Below the pieces are notes generated by a model, which saw nothing but the letters and a program-made list of their open reading frames with translations, searched no databases and had not been told where the DNA came from. From contig CM056389.1 in assembly GCA_029718625.1 (NCBI GenBank), forward strand, positions 13,515,197-13,579,196: a stretch of DNA of 64,000 nt, in the 5' to 3' direction. The DNA comes from Synaphobranchus kaupii (Eukaryota; Chordata; Actinopteri; Anguilliformes; Synaphobranchidae). This document shows, piece by piece, positions 11,235 to 23,460 of this stretch (its first letter is position 1; every line of letters begins with the position of its first letter). Position numbers and translations under genes: made by a program.

Positions 11235-12870
11235 GGCGGTCCAACAGTCCAGACCTGTCTCCCATTGAAAACGTGTGGTGCATTATGAAGCGCAAAAATA
11301 CGACAGCTGAGACTCTAGACTCTAGAGGACAACTTTTGCTCTTCTTTAGTTGTGACCTCAGGTCGGTTCGTTCGGGTGTAGAGAATTCTAGATGTCCTGA
11401 ACTAAAACGGATTCAAGACTGAAACCAAAGAACCTTCGACTTCTCAGGCCTTTATTAACAGAGTGTGTTGAGGTCAATTACAGCATGTATGGAAAAGCAA
11501 GTTTACCCAGATCATGCAGCAGTGGACTCTGGGGTGGAGTGGGGCACAGCACCTTTATATCTGGACAAAATAACATCTCTCACGTCACTCACATATGGCC
11601 TCATCCGCCCCATACCCAAAGCTCATCCCTGCCTGGTAGTGGCTACTTTTGCATGACAACAGCATAGCAACGGGCCTTATCTATATAAGAAGTATCTCTT
11701 CACAGAAAGAGAGAAGTGAAGACACTTCCATTTGAGCATTGGAATGCTAACTCATGATATAGTGGCAATCGAACAACAAAAAAGGCCACTTGAGGGAATT
11801 TGAAGGCATTTCCAACACGTGGTGGTGCAAAAAATGAGGCCTGCCATGGTATGCGTTTGGCACTTTATTTATATAAAGATTAAAAAACACCTACAAAAGC
11901 CGGGTGTACTGAATGAATAATATAAAAAAACGAGCTTGTAAATATGAAACAAAACAAAAAATATTAACAATACGATATGACTAAAACCAGCACAGACGCA
12001 CACGCACGTTTGAAAAACTGTGGCTTCCCAGTTCCTAATTCCCTGGAGCTGGTCACCTGTCACTCCCCTATGTAGGCGACGTGACTACTGTGATTACCTG
12101 CCTATGCCCTCTAGTGTGCAGGTGAAGTATCAACAGCAACATTTACACAACTTACCACACGCAACGTATCGCACACATCAAATTGCCTACAACACATAAT
12201 ACAATGAGAAAGCAGTAGACATAATGTATTAAGGCACATATTCAATAAACGTCTATAAAGCACAGATTAGTATTCCATGCTGTCAATCATGTATATGTTA
12301 GTATGTTATCATGTTAGTACGTAAGCTTATCACTGGTCTATGTATTGGTTAAAATACAAAACATCTTCCCAGAAATGGGCCTTTGGCTCATAAATGAAAC
12401 TTGACCTTAACTTCTATGCATGGCACTGTGTTTCTTTAAACTAGCCCAATCTACTTGCAGTTACTTAAAAGCTACTTTGTTATTATAGAATACATTTCCA
12501 ATCACATATAAATGAATTAATATGGCGTATAAAACATTAGGTTAAACAGTATTTTCTTCAACAAGACCCCGGACTGTTGAGCAGTTGAAGTCTTATATCA
12601 AGCAAGAATGGGAAAAAATTCTAAACTACAACAGTGTCCTCCGTTCCCTTAGGATTACTGAGTGTTTGTTAAAAGGAAAGGTGATGTAACACAGTGGTAA
12701 ACATGCCCCTGTCCCAACTTTTTTGGGACGTGTTGCAGGCAATAAAGTTGATTAGTTAAAACATTAAATATCTTGTCTTTTTACTGTTTTCAATTGAATA
12801 CAGGTCAAAAAGGATTTGCCTGATCTGTTTTTATTTGCATTTTATACACTCCCAACTTTTTTGGAATTGA
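11235..12870 (+). mobile_element. Tc1-like transposon remnant, split by an insertion
   Basis: At about 11235-11315 a frame reads like the DDE-end signature of Tc1 transposases (SPDLSPIENVWCIMKRKN, hand-translated). The reading breaks near 11320 and a matching C-terminal part (RTVEQLKSYIKQEWEKI) resumes at about 12565, followed by the characteristic 3' end with 'cccaacttttttggaattga' at about 12851-12870. The intervening 1.2 kb (about 11340-12550) is unrelated and probably a later insertion. The transposase is dead. Confidence 0.6.
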
Positions 12871-13283
12871 GATTTGTAGTCCTATATCAGGACATGTAAA
12901 AAAGGTCCTCTGAATACAGATTTCTCATTTTGGCAGCTAATGCATTAGGAAAGAGTTGGCTGTAGCCTAAATCTGTAGCGCTGGAAGCTTTTGGAAGCTA
13001 GCTTTTTAGCACAAAGCTACACCAGGATTTGAGCATCCTCTCCAAAACCTCAGATTGAAAAATAGATCGAATAGATAGAATAGTGTTTTTTGAGGGAATA
13101 TGTTTTTCAGTGCTATTTTTCCTTGTTTTCACATTTAAGTGAAAATATGCATAGCCTGTAGTGTCTGTTTTTGGTAATTCTGCAAACAAAACATAATTGA
13201 CCATACATGCAAACATCCTTCACACAGCACAAACACATAAAGACAAGTTTACATAAATACATACACCTCCACCTCAGCATGCA

Positions 13284-13583
<300 letters not shown>

Positions 13584-13894
13584 ATACTTCATGATTCTTT
13601 GCGAGTGTTCCTTAGTGTGTTTACATTGCATAGAATTCATGGAATGATCTGTGGTCGTATAGATCATATGAATCTGACTGCATGAGTGTCTGGAGGAAGG
13701 GTTGGTCTAGCTTCCCTCTCTCTCTCCATGGAGAAAAACACCAGTGAAAAACAGGCGACTCATTAACAGTGACTCACATATGAGGAATGCGGTAGACTGC
13801 ACTGGGAGTTTATAGAATCTCCTTTCCTAACATTCACTTAGTTACACACTTTTTGAATAACTAGTTTTATATTATTCATTGTGTCTGAGACATA

Positions 13895-14652
13895 CAGTTG
13901 AAGCCAGAAGTTTACATACACTTAGGTTGAAGTCATTAAAACTAATTTTTAACCACTCCACAGATTTAATGTTAGCAAACTATAGTGTTGGCAAGTCAGT
14001 TAGGGCATGTACTTTGTGCATCACAAGTCATTTTTCCAACAATTGTTTACGGACAGATTATATCTCTATGGAAATATTAGTCAGGAGAAGAAACCCTTCA
14101 AGTTATCCATCCATATCTACTGTATTTCTGGCAGCAGAGTGATGATTTAAGGCTTATTTGATACGTCAGACCCTTGTTGACTTAGAGCCATTTAGCCAAC
14201 CATGTGTTTCCATACTGTTCCAGTGTAATTTACAGCTAAATCTAGTCCCACCCCCCAATTCCTATAGAGATCCTTTCAAATGCAGAGACGTTATAGTATC
14301 GCTTGTAATAATACCAGAAAATAAGATATCAAGAGTCTTTTGATGTTGTTGGGTCACAGACATCAGAAAAATCATGGCATGCAAAGGATATGTGACCAAA
14401 TATTAAATGTAAAGGCACAGTCAACTTAGTGTATGTAAACTTCTGACCCACTGGAATTGTGATATAGTAAATTAAAAGTGAAATAATCTGTCTGTAAACA
14501 ATTGTTGGAAAAATTACTTGTGTCATGCACAAAGCAGATGTCCTAACTGACTTGCCAAACGCTATAGTTTGCGAACATGAAATCTGTGGAGTGGTTAAAA
14601 ATGAGTTTTAATGACTTCAACCTAAGTGTATGTAAACTTCCGACTTCAACTG
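13895..14652. mobile_element. Non-autonomous Tc1/Sleeping-Beauty-type element
   Basis: The element is flanked by TA (13893-13894 and 14653-14654). It starts CAGTTGAAG and ends CTTCAACTG, with long inverted repeats of about 200 bases containing two direct-repeat copies of 'gaagtttacatacactta' type at each end, the IR/DR layout of Sleeping Beauty-like elements. The interior (about 14115-14400) has no transposase and instead resembles one arm of the fold-back at 30080-30240. It is absent from the flank of copy 1. Confidence 0.85.
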
Positions 14653-14752
14653 TACATGTATACAATCTTGGGGACACAATACACTTATACAATTGGGGAA
14701 TTTATCATCTGGCCCTCATTCGAATCCACCCATCTCACTGTGTGATCTGGTA

Positions 14753-14755
<3 letters not shown>

Positions 14756-14786
<31 letters not shown>
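14756..14786. repeat. (GT)n microsatellite
   Basis: A short GT run in the upstream flank of SelW copy 2. The matching position in the copy 1 flank (about 5440-5452) has a shorter run. Confidence 0.85.
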
Positions 14787-14788
<2 letters not shown>

Positions 14789-15752
14789 GTGAAGTTGAAG
14801 TTAAAGTAACCGTGTAGGCTACCTAAGAACGGGAAACAAACAGAATGTGGTGGGAGCAGACAGTAACCTATAGTGTCCGATAACACGTCTTACAATTTCC
14901 TTTTAGAGATGTTCTCAAATCAAATTGATGACACGTTTTTAGCCCACATACGTTTATTTTTTGTTTGTTTTGTTGCATAATTACCTGGCAATCATTAGAT
15001 GGTATACTTTTGCAGAATAAACTAGGGTTTCTCTGTTATTGACGTCATGACAGGGAAATCCCTGTCAGTTCCCCCCACCAAGAATGCTGTGTTCTGGAAT
15101 CACCTCCTCACCTTGTCACACCAGTCCAGTCTCTTTCTTTTCATGAGGGGAAAGCGCCACCTAAAGGCCAATTCGATTTCATGGTCCTTCAGGTAGAATT
15201 TGACATTAAAACATAGGCTATCAAGAAATAATACAACAATATCATATACTTGCTGTGCTTATATCAATTTCTAAATGAAAAATATGCAAAGGGAATTAGA
15301 AAAATTGTAACCTTGTTTTCCGAATAAATAAAATACGTTATTATGGAAACGAATTTCCTACGCAGATCAACTGATAGGAGTGAACCAACTTCTTCGAGTA
15401 GGGGTAGTTAGCGAGTTCGATTAATTTCATTAAGTGGAATGTAGCCTACGCTTAAATATGTTTTTAGGCTACACGTTAAGGCGTTGTACTGTCATAATTA
15501 ATGCGTGCTGTGTTCATATGTTTTGATATACACAAAATACAAAGTTGGTCTCCCCCTGTTTGTGAAGTTTTCCATCTGTGGTGTGGTCTTGGAAATGACC
15601 GCAGGTCGCTCCGCCTAGTCTCAAATAACATTCAAGGAAATAAATAACAGGGCAGAACCAGAAGAAGAATACTTTTGTACGAGCAAGTCGTTTAGTAGCC
15701 TACTGATTTGAACTGTCCTTTTTCTGAGAAGAGGGCTACATCAACTTGCACT

Positions 15753-18709
15753 ATGGTCGTCAAAGTGCACGTCACCTACTGGTAGGTCATGAGTGCCGAT
15801 CTATTTTTAGAATTGTGCATTTCGTTAGCATTGCCAATAAAAATGAAATTTAATTAACAGTGGCCTAACGTTAGGTAACATGAGCTATAACTAACGTCAA
15901 CCAGTCAGCTAGTTATAATTTGCGTTAGGATGAAAGAAAACGAAGCTAATGTAAAGTAGGCTACTAACGTTACAAGAAGTCTCTTTATAATGCGTTTTGT
16001 TGTTGTTTTTGTTGATAAAAACAATGTTTACGGTTTATTGGCAGAATATCTAACTTGCACCTGCGTCATTCCTTTCACACTTTTAAAAGGGTAGGGCAAG
16101 GATGCGCAGGCTGTGCCACTGGTCTATTCAGCTTTTACGCTCACTGTTCTGTTTGGGCCAGTTTCCAGGTTAACAAGATTGTCTCAGAGGAATAAATGTT
16201 TTTTTGTTTTTTTAAACATTCGTTACCAACTTGATTTCTATTTCGAATTACTTCAACACAATTAACGTACTTTCATTTAGACCGAATTTTTATTTAATAG
16301 AAAAAGCCCGTAAATTTCTGATATGAGCATTTAATGATCATTAAATGATCTCGGAAGTCGGAATATTTCCGATTTACGAGAAGAAAAAAGGATTTGAACG
16401 TGACATCCGGGGTGGATTCCAATCGCTTATTTTATCCGTCCTCTTCTCCTCGGTCCACTCTTCACATCTGCCATGTCGCAGCTAGGCACCCCCCTACACA
16501 AATGCAATTTTACCATTCCTTTTCATTTATTATAAAGCTCTAATCCATAATGACAGTCATTCTTTATAACTAACAAAAGCACCATTTATTTATGAAAAAA
16601 TAAGATAAAAAGTATTCTTAATCACGTGAGCACGTGAAGATAATTAAGCACATTAAGCACGTAAGTATAATATGACGCTGACGCTTCATTGAGCAAGGAT
16701 ATTTCATTTGCCTAATGCATGTTGCCTCGTTCCTTCATCCTCGTATCTGATCCTTGCATCCTTTCCTAGCGTTCTCCGTAGGGCGGAGCTAAGGAACGAG
16801 GAAATGATGCAAGGAGTAAAAATAAGTGATTGGAATGAGTGTTGATAACGGAAATCCTGGGCTGCGTCCAAATATTCTTCACTCCCCACCTCCCTTCCTC
16901 CACTCCCCCACTACCACTCCTCTCCTACCCGGAAGTATGCAAAACTGTCTGAACGTTTCGAGTACAAGTATTTGCATGTACAGTATACAATGTACCTGAC
17001 ATTGCGGTTTGCGTCGAAAGTTTAATATGTAACCATTAATACGTAATTAAGATGTAATCAGCGACATTAGATTAAAACACAAAGATCCGTTTCCGGGGCA
17101 CGGAGTAGAGGAGGTGGTAGTGGAGGAAGGGAGGGTGCATTTTTCGAGTATTGGGACGCACCCCGAGGGTGGTGTTGTAAGCCCAGCGACCCAACCATTA
17201 TGATCAGAAACAGTGATTGAAATATTAGTCTATTTGTCTGCCTGAATTTAGGCTATGTTGAACATTAAATAAAACGGGAATGCAGAAACGGTTAAATTAT
17301 AAATCTGGTAAACAATAGCAATCTTTAGCACCTGTGCAGGCTACTCAGCTTTTTATGTCAGTCTCCGATTGCATTTTGGTCTGAATTAGGCGAATTGGAG
17401 CCGTTGTGACTTGGGAGAAACCTTTTTTCCCCCATGCACTGACAATCTTGTCTTTCTCTTTCCAGCGGTGGATGAGGGCAGCAGGCCCGGGCAAGTAGCT
17501 TCTCTTATTTCTATTATGTTATTGTTAACTGTATTAGTGAATGCATTTGATTATCAGAATTGTAAAACCATAAATTCATGTACCAATTGTTGTCTTCTCT
17601 CAGTTCAACCGGCTGTGTGCTCAGCTTGAGGACATGTTCGCAGGTGATCTTGAGATTGTAAGTTGTGGTATTTATATACAATAATTTAAATGGTAGCAGC
17701 AGAAATGTGAAAATGTATGAGATATTTTGCCATTAAAGATCTTAACTAGCCATTAAACGTTGCTGTAAGCAACCTTTAACAAAACCAGTTCTTAGCACAT
17801 TTGTCTAGAAATAGCCTTATCTGTGGTGTTTTGATTCCTGTGCTTTCTCATGCATCCTCCTGGTCTACACTTTCTCTCTCTACAGACCGGTGAGAGAACA
17901 CCGTCCCTAAGCGGGAGCTTTGAGGTGGTGGTGAATGGCACGCTGGTTCACTCCAAGAAGGTGAGGGGAAAAAAACGTCCAAAATGTCCAGAAATGGAAT
18001 ATATCACATTCACATTAATCAGTTTTGCAAGTGGGCAGTTTTGATCTTCAGTAGTAAGCACAGTGTAATGTCCTGATGCACAGATTGGTGTATTTGTGCT
18101 GTAACATTACAGAATTTAGTACCAAAAGGCATCCGGCACTCATGGAACCTTGATTTTGTTAATGTGTAGACTGTAACTGAATAACATCATCTTCAAGAGA
18201 CATTAATTCATGTAATGATAATGGGGGAAAACATAATGGAATTTCAGTTAATCCTCACCTAACATACATGTACACGGACATTGATAGAACTTCATACTGT
18301 GATCATATACTTAGTTTGACTCTCCATGCCTTACTTGTGATTTTATTTATTTTTGTCCCTGTGGGCTTTTAAATGTGTGCAGGCATGACAGTAGACTTGA
18401 CTTTGCATAATCCCACATAATCAAATTAAAGGGAAACGGATCCCATTTCCGTGTCAAGTAATGCAAGACATCAGCTCATAAAAAGCTCTCATTTAATGTC
18501 TCTAGTCTATTTCATCATCCACTGCTATATCCCTTCCTATATCTTCAGACCCAGGCATTTATAGCAGGGAGGCACTGTTGTGGAGACTGATGTGTGTGTT
18601 TTTTATGTGCGTGTGTGCGTGTATGTATGTTTAGGGCGGACATGGCTTTGTGGACAGCGATGAGAAGATGGACGTGATTGTAAAAGCCGTAGCGAAGGCC
18701 CTTAAGTAG
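15753..18709 (+). CDS. selenow: Selenoprotein W, tandem copy 2
   Basis: Exons 15753-15781, 17466-17490, 17604-17657, 17886-17960 and 18635-18709, total 258 nt, 85 residues plus TAG. The start MVVKVHVTY leads into CGGU with TGA 17473-17475 as Sec. The residues right after it are GQQAR, unlike GYGPK in copy 1. The exon-2 donor is GC (CGG|GCAAGT), a recognised minority donor type with an otherwise ideal consensus. The conserved VNGTLVHSKK in exon 4 and GFVDSDEKMDVIVKAV in exon 5 are intact. A SECIS lies at 18908-18993. Intron 1 carries nested inverted-repeat elements (16410-17164). No stop or frameshift is visible, so I consider it a functional paralogue of the cytosolic CxxU redox protein. Exon differences from copy 1 are almost all amino-acid changing. 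Confidence 0.88.
16410..16838. mobile_element. Inverted-repeat (MITE-like) insertion in copy 2 intron 1
   Basis: The left end 'attccaatcgcttatttta' and the right end 'aaaaataagtgattggaat' are imperfect inverted repeats around a non-coding interior. It is not seen in intron 1 of the other copies. Confidence 0.5.
16859..17164. mobile_element. MITE with 'GGCTGCGTCC...GGACGCACCC' ends in copy 2 intron 1
   Basis: The ends are 'gggctgcgtccaaatatt' (from about 16858) and 'gagtattgggacgcacccc' (to about 17163), forming imperfect inverted repeats. A truncated, inverted copy of the same element lies at about 54151-54380, recognisable by the shared 'gggtgcgtcccaatactcg' and the following co-linear interior. 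Confidence 0.65.
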
Positions 18710-18732
18710 TGAGGGGGGCATTCGGCTTGGAG

Positions 18733-18884
18733 GTAAAAAGCTCGCTCTCTCTCTCCTGACATTTTCTCTTCCCTCAGTGTTATAGTCAGTGTAATAGCCA
18801 TCTTTCTTTCTCACCTGTCAGTGTCCCAACATTCGGGACAAAGGTATAAAGAGAATTGATTCGTGTCCTCTCTCTTTCTTACAG
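18733..18884 (+). other. 3'UTR intron of SelW copy 2
   Basis: The donor GAG|GTAAAA and the acceptor TTCTTACAG occupy the same relative positions as in copy 1. The intron sequence is nearly identical to copy 1. Confidence 0.58.
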
Positions 18885-18907
18885 TCCGGTCTCTCAGTAT
18901 TGTCCCT

Positions 18908-18993
18908 CTCTCCGGTGTGGCGGTTGATGATGGTGGTGCTCGAAGTGTCTGTGACACGAGTACAACCTGATAGTACCCCGCTGTGCCTGGGAG
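18908..18993 (+). promoter_or_regulatory. SECIS element (form 2) of SelW copy 2
   Basis: The quartet ATGA is at 18927-18930 and TGAT at 18968-18971. The apical helix, AA bulge and GTGTC/GACAC mini-stem are the same as in copy 1. Confidence 0.9.
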
Positions 18994-19305
18994 AAAACCA
19001 CACAGAGCGGCCGCACTCCTACAAGTTTAGACCGCAAGGTCTCTTAAAAGGATCTAATATCATATTTGAGTAAAACCATGAAGGGTCTAAAGAAGATTAA
19101 ACATTTGGCAAAGGGAACTGTGGGCAACTCACCTTTTGACTGCATGTTAAAAATGTGATCATTGCTAAAAACTTGATTTTAGCAATTCTTTTTTTAGCTT
19201 ATTTTTCATTGGCCAAACCACTGGGGTAAATAATTGGAGTTTTAAAAAAAAAGCTTTATTTGGTTGTTTTGAAATGTCACTTTCATCCCAGCGTTCCCTT
19301 TCCAA

Positions 19306-19327
19306 CCCCCCCCCCCCCCCCCCCCCC
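19306..19327. repeat. Poly(C) run, 22 nt
   Basis: An uninterrupted C homopolymer in the copy 2 3'UTR, where the other copies have a short T/C-mixed stretch. Its exact length is uncertain for sequencing reasons. Confidence 0.9.
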
Positions 19328-19400
19328 ATTCTGAATTATCCAGTAATTTCTTGGCATTACAAGTTTCCAGATATTTCTCAGTTGGTGCAATCACTATAAA

Positions 19401-19755
19401 AAGGATAGGTCACCCATTTTGAGTTTGATATTGTTTTACTTACACCCAAAATGGCTGTAGTGATGCTGACCTGGTCTCACCGTTGTAGCTATCCTGAATT
19501 GGAGCAACGCAAACAATTCGCATCTTTCCATTAGATCTAATTTTCCCCCGGCTAACTTGCTTTAAAAATAGCCGTCTAAAAAAATAAATAAAAAATAGCT
19601 GCCTAAATCCACTCAAATAAGGTTTTTTGTTGGAAAAACCTTGTTTGAAATGAAAAAGCACATCCGGTAAGAGAGTGATAACTAGTATCACTCCGCGTGA
19701 GAACAGTGGCCAGTGTCACATCACAAATTCTTCAAAATGGGTGAACTATCCCTTG
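19401..19755. mobile_element. MITE in copy 2 3'UTR with 22-bp inverted ends
   Basis: The left end AAGGATAGGTCACCCATTTT and the right end 'aaaatgggtgaactatccctt' are inverted repeats with one mismatch and one indel. The aligned 3' flanks of copies 3 and 4 lack this insertion. AATAAA of copy 2 follows at 19796-19801. Confidence 0.75.
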
Positions 19756-21936
19756 AAATGTTAGACATGCTAATATGCAACATGTTGAAAATTCAAATAA
19801 ACGGTTGATGCTCTATGTTGGGATAGTATGTTTTCAGTTTTGTGGTTTTGTTTATAATTATAGTATAATTGTTGAAATAAAAATAACCAGAGAGCTATCA
19901 GGTTGTTACAAAAAGATTTACTGTAGTAGCTAGCTTGGCTGCTCCAGTGTATGTATCCTCACCTGTTTCAAGAATTTGTAAAAAAAAACAAAAAGAAAAC
20001 ATATATATATATATATATATATAAGAGCTGCAACAACATGTTAGTGTAGTAACTCAAAATCTATTTGGTGGCCCTGAATCAGTGAAACACTGCTGTAATA
20101 AGAGCATAATTGGCAACAAAACATGAAAAATGGCCCCTCCCTACTGCTCACCAGTGTATGAGCAGTGCAAAGAGAATCCCAGATGACCACCCTGTGTATG
20201 AGCACATGAAGCTCAAGCTAAACAAGCACACATCCTGTCGAGGCCCACGGCGCGTGTGTGTGGCAATAAACGGCGTGACTGTGGGTTTTTTTTTGAAATA
20301 CAGAATGCAACTTAAAGCATGATGATGATCTGACCAAAATTGGGGGAAACGACCTGTCAACACTGTTATGAGTAGCATGGAAAGTAGACATAGTCCAGCA
20401 GCCCTCCCTGCATGTGTGCTGGACCAGTTGGGCATATCCCAGTGCACTGGTGACGGGATCAACTGGATTTATTTAGTATGTTAATGTTAAAGTCTCTCAT
20501 ACAGATAGCGGTTTTGTTCAGATCAGTGGGTTGTGTGATTTCATTAGAGAAAGTCAGCAAGCCCTGCTGAGGCCATCTCACTTACAAGCCAGATCCCTGT
20601 GGGGGTTATTTTTCCTTCCTTTCCTATTTAAGTGAAAATATGTGGAGTGTCTAAGACTCTTCTTTTGGTAAATGCCGCAAACAAAACATAATTGACAACA
20701 CATGCACGCCATATGTAGATATGCTCCAAAAATCCTTCACACACACAAACTGTTGGTCTTTCAGTGCCAGGTCAGATAAACCAGGTCAGACTCACACTGC
20801 CTACTGGTAGAACCCACACCACAATTTTCCATTCTCTACCGTCGACTCAAATACTTTGCATGTACCTTTGCTTATGTGTCATAAGCAGCCTTGCATTATG
20901 TAGTTACTATTAAAATAGAAAAAAAATTATATTGTGGTTATACAATAACGGCAGGTATGCCATCTGCCAAGTTACATAGCAATGAGTTTGGCACAGGGTT
21001 TCCTACAGAAATAACCATAATGGCCACAGGCTCTCAGCCCTTAAGAACATTAACTTCTGTACCTTCTGACCTCGTGTAAACACACAGAATTAAATTTTAA
21101 CTTCACACATCCGCACAATAAAGCTCCAAACTTGGTTTATTTTTTGCAATTTTCTCCTTATTTTTCCTGCCGTCATTGTTGCCTGCTGTCATCAAAAATG
21201 GTCCATGCCCTCAAAGAACAATTCTCCCCATTGGATAACAACATCTCGATTAAAGTAGTCTGATCAAAGTAGCCAATTGCAGGACACAGGCAAAAATGAA
21301 CACTGTGCACACATAATGCTTTTGATTGACATAAAGGGTGTGTCCGATGGTTGTGCAGCAGCCTTCGGGCGCCTACATCAACATTGCCGCGCCTTCGTCA
21401 ACATTGCCCGCGCCTTCGTCAACATTGCCGCTCCTATAAAGAAACCAGCGACAGTGTTGGTCACGACTCATGACACACGCGGATCGTTTCACAATATCGC
21501 GACCTATCTTGGTGTATTGATAAATCAACTGGGGATAATGTAAGTCAGTGGATGTGATACTTTGGATGGTATTGGTTGGGGCTTTTGTGGGGGGTAAAAA
21601 AATGCCTGTGCGTTGATGATCATCCGTCGATAATCTGTGTTGAAATGTTACAAACATTAATATTTGTCGATATATGATATCAACAAATTCCAAATATATA
21701 CCTTTATGTTTCTGATGAAAATCCCTACCCAAAGCAATGAAAACATTTTCACTTCCCACACTACCACACATCACACAGTCAGTTATTAATCAAATACAGG
21801 GGTCCTTCCCCATGGAATGCAAGCAAATCTTTTCTAGTAGCCTACTTTCCCCCCTCCTTCAAACACAGGTAGGCTATACAAGTTATTTATTAAATTATTT
21901 ATTTATTAGTTATTTATTAAATTTTACAATTTTATT
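19756..21936. other. End of copy 2 3' flank and spacer; contains fragment of the copy 1/2 upstream flank
   Basis: 19756-20160 continues the shared SelW 3' flank, with a short (TA)n run near 20001-20022. About 20602-20860 again resembles 4612-4935, the CA-repeat part of the upstream flank, so it is a truncated piece of another duplication unit. A triplicated 20-21-bp unit (gcgccttcgtcaacattgcc type) lies at about 21370-21431. No gene is seen. Confidence 0.5.
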
Positions 21937-22700
21937 GTCATGGTTTTGGTAGGCTCTTGTGTTTTCTGCAGTCGTTCCTCCCCAGAGCGACACGAGGGCA
22001 CTCTTGCTTTATTTTTCCGTCATCCGTTCCGGGTTTTCGTTTCCTCCAGGCACTCATTCCTTTCACCTGTCCTAGGTTACATGCCGGCTATAAAAGCTCT
22101 GAGCTTCCGTTTTCCGGTGCTTCGTTGTTGTCTTACTAACTTCGCGTTGCTGGTAAGGTATAGGCTTAGTCATTTAAAGGAGACCACTTCCTTTAGGATT
22201 TAGTTTCACTTTTGCATTCTCTGTCCCTCGTTTCTGCTCTCCTGTTCTGTTCTCATTGAGACAGTTTTTACTTTACCGTTTCCTTTTCTTTTATCTCTCT
22301 GCTAATGCTCTCTGGTATTGAGAGTGAGAGATTATATTCCCTCTTTTCTATCTATACTCTGCTCGAGTTCCGAGCCTCGCCCTATTTTGTGGGTTAGTAT
22401 TTTCTGCTCTCCTTCATTTTATTAATTTCACAATATTTCGTTATCTTTCCTTATTATTGCTATTATTCTTTTAAAAGTTTCACTTTTTTTTATTTAACAC
22501 AATCCTTTTTTGTTCTTCAATTAATGTGATTTTGTTTCTTAAGGTGAGGTTCTAGTATAAGTTCTGTAGGGTTTCCAACCTCTTTAGCACATTTCTGTAA
22601 ATTACTTTGTGTAGTTGCATTTGTTCTTTATTTGTGCAATTAATAATGGGATTGAGTAAAGTAAGGTCGCTTCTCTGGTTATTATGTACTGTACTTTTAT
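21937..22700 (+). mobile_element. Possible solo LTR or promoter-like repeat
   Basis: It starts near 'tgtcatggttttggtaggc', carries a TATA box (TATAAAA 22089-22095) in 'ggctataaaagctct', and is followed by pyrimidine-rich non-coding DNA. This resembles a fish Ty3/Gypsy-type LTR in general layout, but I could not find the matching 3' boundary or an internal region. Confidence 0.3.
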
Positions 22701-22979
22701 AATATATGGATGCAAAAAGTACAATATTGGTAACACTACACTAATACATGCAATCGACAATGAAGTTGCCAATTCTCATTCTTGACTGCTTCCGGGAGCA
22801 GGTAAGTCTACATTGATGTGGACTTCCAAAAAGTGTGGGTGAAGTCGCGTGAGAGCACTTGCCAAAAACCTTGTTTTCACAATGGGACAGCCGTAAGAAC
22901 TATGGACTTGACGAGACTGTGCCTTTGAGTCCAGAAAATGGGATTCAGCCACAGACATGGCTTCAGCTTGGAGAACAAA

Positions 22980-22991
22980 GGGGGGGGGGGT

Positions 22992-23023
<32 letters not shown>
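22980..23023. repeat. Poly(G) tract, about 44 nt with one T
   Basis: The run of G is broken only by a T at 22991. It could form G-quadruplexes and is a likely place for sequencing length error. Polyglycine/polyproline frames across it are artefacts. Confidence 0.95.
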
Positions 23024-23460
23024 CTGTGTCCTGAACCATTGCGCTTGTCGTCATTCTATATGAATGTTCTTCCAGATTCAATTGTACTTTACATCTTATC
23101 CCATTGTCCTGGAAAATATTACGACACTCAGTTTTTAGGTGACGGACCAAGTGAAAGTACTTTTATTCACGCAGCATGGAGAGGAAACACAACCAGCAAG
23201 TACAAGGCAGAGCGCTTACTTATACATTCTAATCAAATACACCCCTTATGCAAATTATCTTTTGCAAACACCCAAAGAAAAGGGAGGACCTGCCTTTGTA
23301 TCTCATTTCTATCACACCCTAGCTTTGGCAAAAACTATTTTTTCTTTTACATCTCTTCTAGATAAGTTCCTCTCGCGAAGGTGAATAACATAATTTGCAT
23401 TACGTACTACATGACTACTCTGCATATGGACAACTTAAGTTTAGCATTGTTAGCATAGCA

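Noticed and set aside
22859..23365. 168-codon frame across the poly(G) tract
   Set aside because: Its length comes from a polyglycine run, and nothing on either side resembles a protein family.
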